A stretch of DNA of 20,902 nt from a virus, in the IMG/VR virus record IMGVR_UViG_3300021141_000072, positions 1 through 20,902 of that record; one strand, written 5' to 3'. The notes beneath the pieces were generated by a model that made no database searches, was not told where the DNA came from, and saw only the letters and a program-made list of their open reading frames with translations. The position numbers and the translations under genes were made by a program. Shown here one piece after another: positions 18,011 to 20,902 of this stretch. Positions within the stretch are counted from its first letter, which is position 1. Each line of letters opens with the position of its first letter.

Positions 18011-20902
18011 ATGGATTTCAAAAGTTTAATATCACAACTAGACCAGTTGAACGAAGCAACAACAAAAACTAAAACTGGCATCAAGCACACTGCTGAGCCA
18101 GGTGGTTATGGTCGTAAAGACGATGAAGATGAAGAAGGCAATAAAGTTAAAGACAAAACTGCCGAGAAAAAAGGTAAAGGTCGTCCAAAGAAAGCTACAT
18201 CTACATCAGGTGAAGATAAGAGTTATGACTTCAGTGCGTTTGGCGTAACTAAAGGTAAAGATGTTAAGTTACCTAAGTATGACAAAAAGAAAACTAAGAA
18301 GCATAGTATCAAAGAATATCTTGACCAAATGTATGAACCATTGAATGAAATGGGTATTACTGTTAAGCCAATGCCAGGTGCAAGTCAAATCATTGGTGCA
18401 GATGGTAAGCCAATGGGAACTGCTGATGCGGCAACTGCTAACACAATTAAGCAAGCATCTGAAAAAGGTACTCTTAAACTTGGCGGTGATGAAGAAATGA
18501 AAGAAGGCGACATTGGTAAGCATAACAATGCTACTACAGGCTTTGATGCATTAGTTCGTAAACTAACACCTAAGTATGGTAAAGAAGCCGCAACAAAAAT
18601 TGCAGGCTCACAATTAAAGAAAATCAAAGAAGCTGATATGCCTCCCCGTGATGCATTAGCTAGTCCATTGACATTAGAAAGCAAGAAAAAGCCAGATGCT
18701 AACAAAAACGGTATCCCTGACTACGCAGAAGATGGTGAGGGTAAAAACGACTTGAAGAAAAAGAAAGATAAAATTGACGAAGGTATTATGGACAAACTCA
18801 AAGGTATGTTGGTACCTAAACTAATGAAATTATTAGGTCCAGATGCAGAAAAAATTGCCAGCGCAGTTAAACAAGCAACCGGCGGTGATTTTACTCCTAG
18901 TAAAGAAAATGCTATGAAGGTAGTACAAGCTTTAGGAATTGATAGAGCCGCAAACAAACCTGAAATGGCTGAAGGCATTGCTGGCAACTGGCAAGGTAAG
19001 TTAATTCAGGCATTATATACTTTGGGTCTACTAGGTGCGGCAGGCGCCTCTGCCACAATGTGGGGCACAATAGCCGGTGGTAGCATGGCAGTTATTGGCT
19101 TTTTACTGTTGATGTTTGCAAACTCATTCTTTGGTGAAGCCCCTGGCCAAGCAGGGGCTATGGGCAAGTTTGGTAACAAAGGAACTAGTGCTCAAAACGG
19201 TTTAGACGATAACGGTATGCCTATTAGAAATACTAATGTAGATGAATCAGTTAATAAAAAGAAAGTTAAAGAAGATATGGATTCAGAATCAAAGACTGAC
19301 AAAAAGAAATGCCCACCAATGTCACATATTAAAAAAATGTGTCAGGATGGAAAGTCTGTAGCAGAAATTTGCAAAATGCATCCTGATTGTGACCAGAAAG
19401 AATTAAAACAAATGGTAGCTGATTGCAAAAAGAAAATGGTTAAAGAAGGCATGGATCAAAAATTAAATGCCGCACGTTCAGAAGGCAAAGCACACGGTCT
19501 ACGTGGTCACGCACATTGTGGTAAGAACTACGAAGACATGGAAGAAGCACGTTGCTACCATGAAGGCTACAAAGAAGGTCTAGATGAGTGCTATGGTCAG
19601 ATGCCAATTCAAGGTTACGTTGGTGAGACTACCCCAGTAGTAAACACAATGGCAAGCTATGGTGCTGAAGAAGGTGAACTAGCTGAAGCAGACATTGAAG
19701 AAAGTCCATTCACTTGGGCCGCTAAGAACACACCAAAGGGTAGCAAGTTCTCATTAGGTGGTAAAGAGTTCGTTAAGAATGATGCATTTGCTTTTGAAGC
19801 ATTAGACAAACAATTAAATGCACTATTAGAAGATAAAGAAGTTACTGAAGGTATGACTGTTTCTATCAGCAAAGGACAACAAGGTGCTCCTGATTCAGTA
19901 AGTGTATCAGCACAAGACGGTGAAGCTGACCAACTATTGAGCGTTATCAAATCGGCAGGTCTAGGACTGTTTGGTGGTGATGACAGTTCTGGAATGTCAC
20001 ACGCAGATCCAATGACAGTAGATAACGGTGGTGAGCCAGCTGAAATTGGCGCAGGTGGTGATGCGATTGAAGTAGTTGGCGATCACGATGGTATGATGAG
20101 TTTGATGAAGAAACTATCAGGTATTGGTGGTAGTCAATCACACGATGAAGAAACTTGCGAGTCGTGCGGTGGAATGATGGAAGCAGGTCACTCTTGTAGT
20201 AAAGATAAAGAAATGGTTGATGAAGTTGAATCAGAAGACCAAATGACTTATCAGATGGCCGAAGATAATCCTCCAGACAGTGGTGCCGCAGAAGTTGATG
20301 CAGAAGATGCATCAGTATCAGCCGCAAATGCAGCCGCAGCCGCATATAATCCAAGTCAAGATATTGACGAAGGTGGCGACGGTGGTGAAGCAAGTGACGT
20401 AGGAAACATTGGTGTTGAAGCTGGTGATGCTGACGAAGAAATGCAAGCTTCTATGAACGAAGTTGAAAAAATAATTCCTGATCCTAAATACGATCACGAA
20501 CCTCCTGCCCAAGAGAGCGATCCCACACCTGATGACCAAGGAGACGATCCCATACCTGATGACGACCCCGAAGGAGAACAAAAAGAAAGAATGTCAGAAT
20601 CAAGTTTCTTTAGTCTTTACAAAAAATTAGCAATGTTATCTGAAGAATCTACTAGTGAGAAAGATGACAAAGCAGAAGAAGCTGGTAAGAAAGTCAAAAA
20701 AGACATTGAGTATGATGACAAGAAAGACAAGAAGAAAATAGACGAGTGGGCTAATGATGCAGGTCCAGGTAAATCTGTATCAGATACTACATTTGAAACT
20801 GATATTGACTTTATGATGAATGTTATCAGTGGTGGTTTGAACAAGCGTAAGCAAACTGGTCAAACAACTATCCCTGTTCTTGCAAGTCAATTAGGTAGAC
20901 AA
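18011..20902 (+). CDS. Very large acidic/lysine-rich head-associated protein (partial, at least 964 aa)
   Basis: ATG 18011 (RBS AAAAGGA upstream) opens a frame with no stop through the window edge, 964 codons. The N-terminus 'MDFKSLISQLDQLNEA' again has an [L/I]xE-A site at 13-16. Long Lys/Asp/Glu/Gly-rich linkers join short folded segments. Further [L/I/M/V]xE-[G/A] sites recur, e.g. IDEG (255-258), MAEG (319-322) and VTEG. Two hydrophobic helices lie at about 331-351 and 353-371. A Cys-rich patch has Cys434, 444, 454, 460 and 472, and a zinc-knuckle-like C716-x2-C719-x7-H727-x-C729 follows. The last part, 'FETDIDFMMNVISGGLNKR', looks folded. Composition and position suit a prohead core or internal head protein cut by the prohead protease. 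I recognise no named homologue. Minus-strand ORFs in this region are composition artefacts. Confidence 0.7.
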   Translation, partial: MDFKSLISQLDQLNEATTKTKTGIKHTAEPGGYGRKDDEDEEGNKVKDKTAEKKGKGRPKKATSTSGEDKSYDFSAFGVTKGKDVKLPKYDKKKTKKHSIKEYLDQMYEPLNEMGITVKPMPGASQIIGADGKPMGTADAATANTIKQASEKGTLKLGGDEEMKEGDIGKHNNATTGFDALVRKLTPKYGKEAATKIAGSQLKKIKEADMPPRDALASPLTLESKKKPDANKNGIPDYAEDGEGKNDLKKKKDKIDEGIMDKLKGMLVPKLMKLLGPDAEKIASAVKQATGGDFTPSKENAMKVVQALGIDRAANKPEMAEGIAGNWQGKLIQALYTLGLLGAAGASATMWGTIAGGSMAVIGFLLLMFANSFFGEAPGQAGAMGKFGNKGTSAQNGLDDNGMPIRNTNVDESVNKKKVKEDMDSESKTDKKKCPPMSHIKKMCQDGKSVAEICKMHPDCDQKELKQMVADCKKKMVKEGMDQKLNAARSEGKAHGLRGHAHCGKNYEDMEEARCYHEGYKEGLDECYGQMPIQGYVGETTPVVNTMASYGAEEGELAEADIEESPFTWAAKNTPKGSKFSLGGKEFVKNDAFAFEALDKQLNALLEDKEVTEGMTVSISKGQQGAPDSVSVSAQDGEADQLLSVIKSAGLGLFGGDDSSGMSHADPMTVDNGGEPAEIGAGGDAIEVVGDHDGMMSLMKKLSGIGGSQSHDEETCESCGGMMEAGHSCSKDKEMVDEVESEDQMTYQMAEDNPPDSGAAEVDAEDASVSAANAAAAAYNPSQDIDEGGDGGEASDVGNIGVEAGDADEEMQASMNEVEKIIPDPKYDHEPPAQESDPTPDDQGDDPIPDDDPEGEQKERMSESSFFSLYKKLAMLSEESTSEKDDKAEEAGKKVKKDIEYDDKKDKKKIDEWANDAGPGKSVSDTTFETDIDFMMNVISGGLNKRKQTGQTTIPVLASQLGRQ

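Noticed and set aside
18269-20844. Several minus-strand open frames opposite the giant head protein
   Set aside because: They mirror the biased Lys/Asp/Glu codons of the forward gene, give low-complexity Ser/Leu/Phe products and lack RBS or promoters.

Overview
The window is a piece of a T4-type myovirus (Caudoviricetes) genome, most like the marine and freshwater relatives of T4 such as the cyanophage/pelagiphage group. It is AT-rich and gene-dense, with 1-base TAATG overlaps. It carries a run of recognisable T4 homologues: neck gp13 and gp14, tail terminator gp15, sheath gp18, tube gp19, head completion gp4 and small terminase gp16. It also has the T4 late-promoter motif [T/G/A]ATAAATA in front of many structural genes. 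The host cannot be read from the sequence. I saw no tRNA, integrase, IS element or CRISPR array.

Layout. 1-1949 (+): tail of an unidentified gene, a structured leader with a late promoter, a repeat-rich structural protein, and a small coiled-coil/membrane protein that could be holin-like. A perfect 12-bp bidirectional terminator follows. 1960-5488 (-): Nudix hydrolase, gp15-like and gp14-like genes, i.e. a neck/tail-completion block inverted relative to gp13. 5585-7170 (+): an early-type pair (unknown 388-aa protein plus MazG-like pyrophosphohydrolase) behind a consensus sigma70 promoter. 7213-9390 (+): gp13-like neck protein and a modular 459-aa protein. 9450-10082 (+): dNMP kinase behind a second bacterial-type promoter. 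10065-10412 (-): HNH/zinc protein. 10528-17343 (+): sheath, tube, second tube-fold protein, small conserved protein, gp4, gp16. 17369-20902 (+): two head-associated proteins, the second at least 964 aa and cut by the window edge.

Two themes stand out. First, possible head-targeted polyproteins. The 459-aa protein starts with a sequence closely resembling the T4 capsid-targeting peptide of internal proteins. It then strings together a ParB-like, an ADP-ribosyltransferase-like and a GNAT-like module. The modules are separated by EQxVAEG, a motif resembling prohead-protease sites and encoded by a nearly invariant 20-bp DNA repeat. The two 3'-terminal genes also have targeting/cleavage-like N-termini. 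I infer that the head may be loaded with a set of effector enzymes released by the prohead protease.

Second, late-gene expression control. At three places (169, 7187, 16023) the late promoter lies inside or beside the left arm of an inverted repeat whose right arm covers the ribosome-binding site or start codon of the next gene. Read-through RNA would be occluded and late RNA open, as known for T4 gene e. At three further genes (gp14-like, HNH, gp16-like) the late promoter stops 4-5 nt before the ATG, predicting leaderless late mRNAs.

All function calls come from reading motifs and from memory of families; no database or structure search was run.
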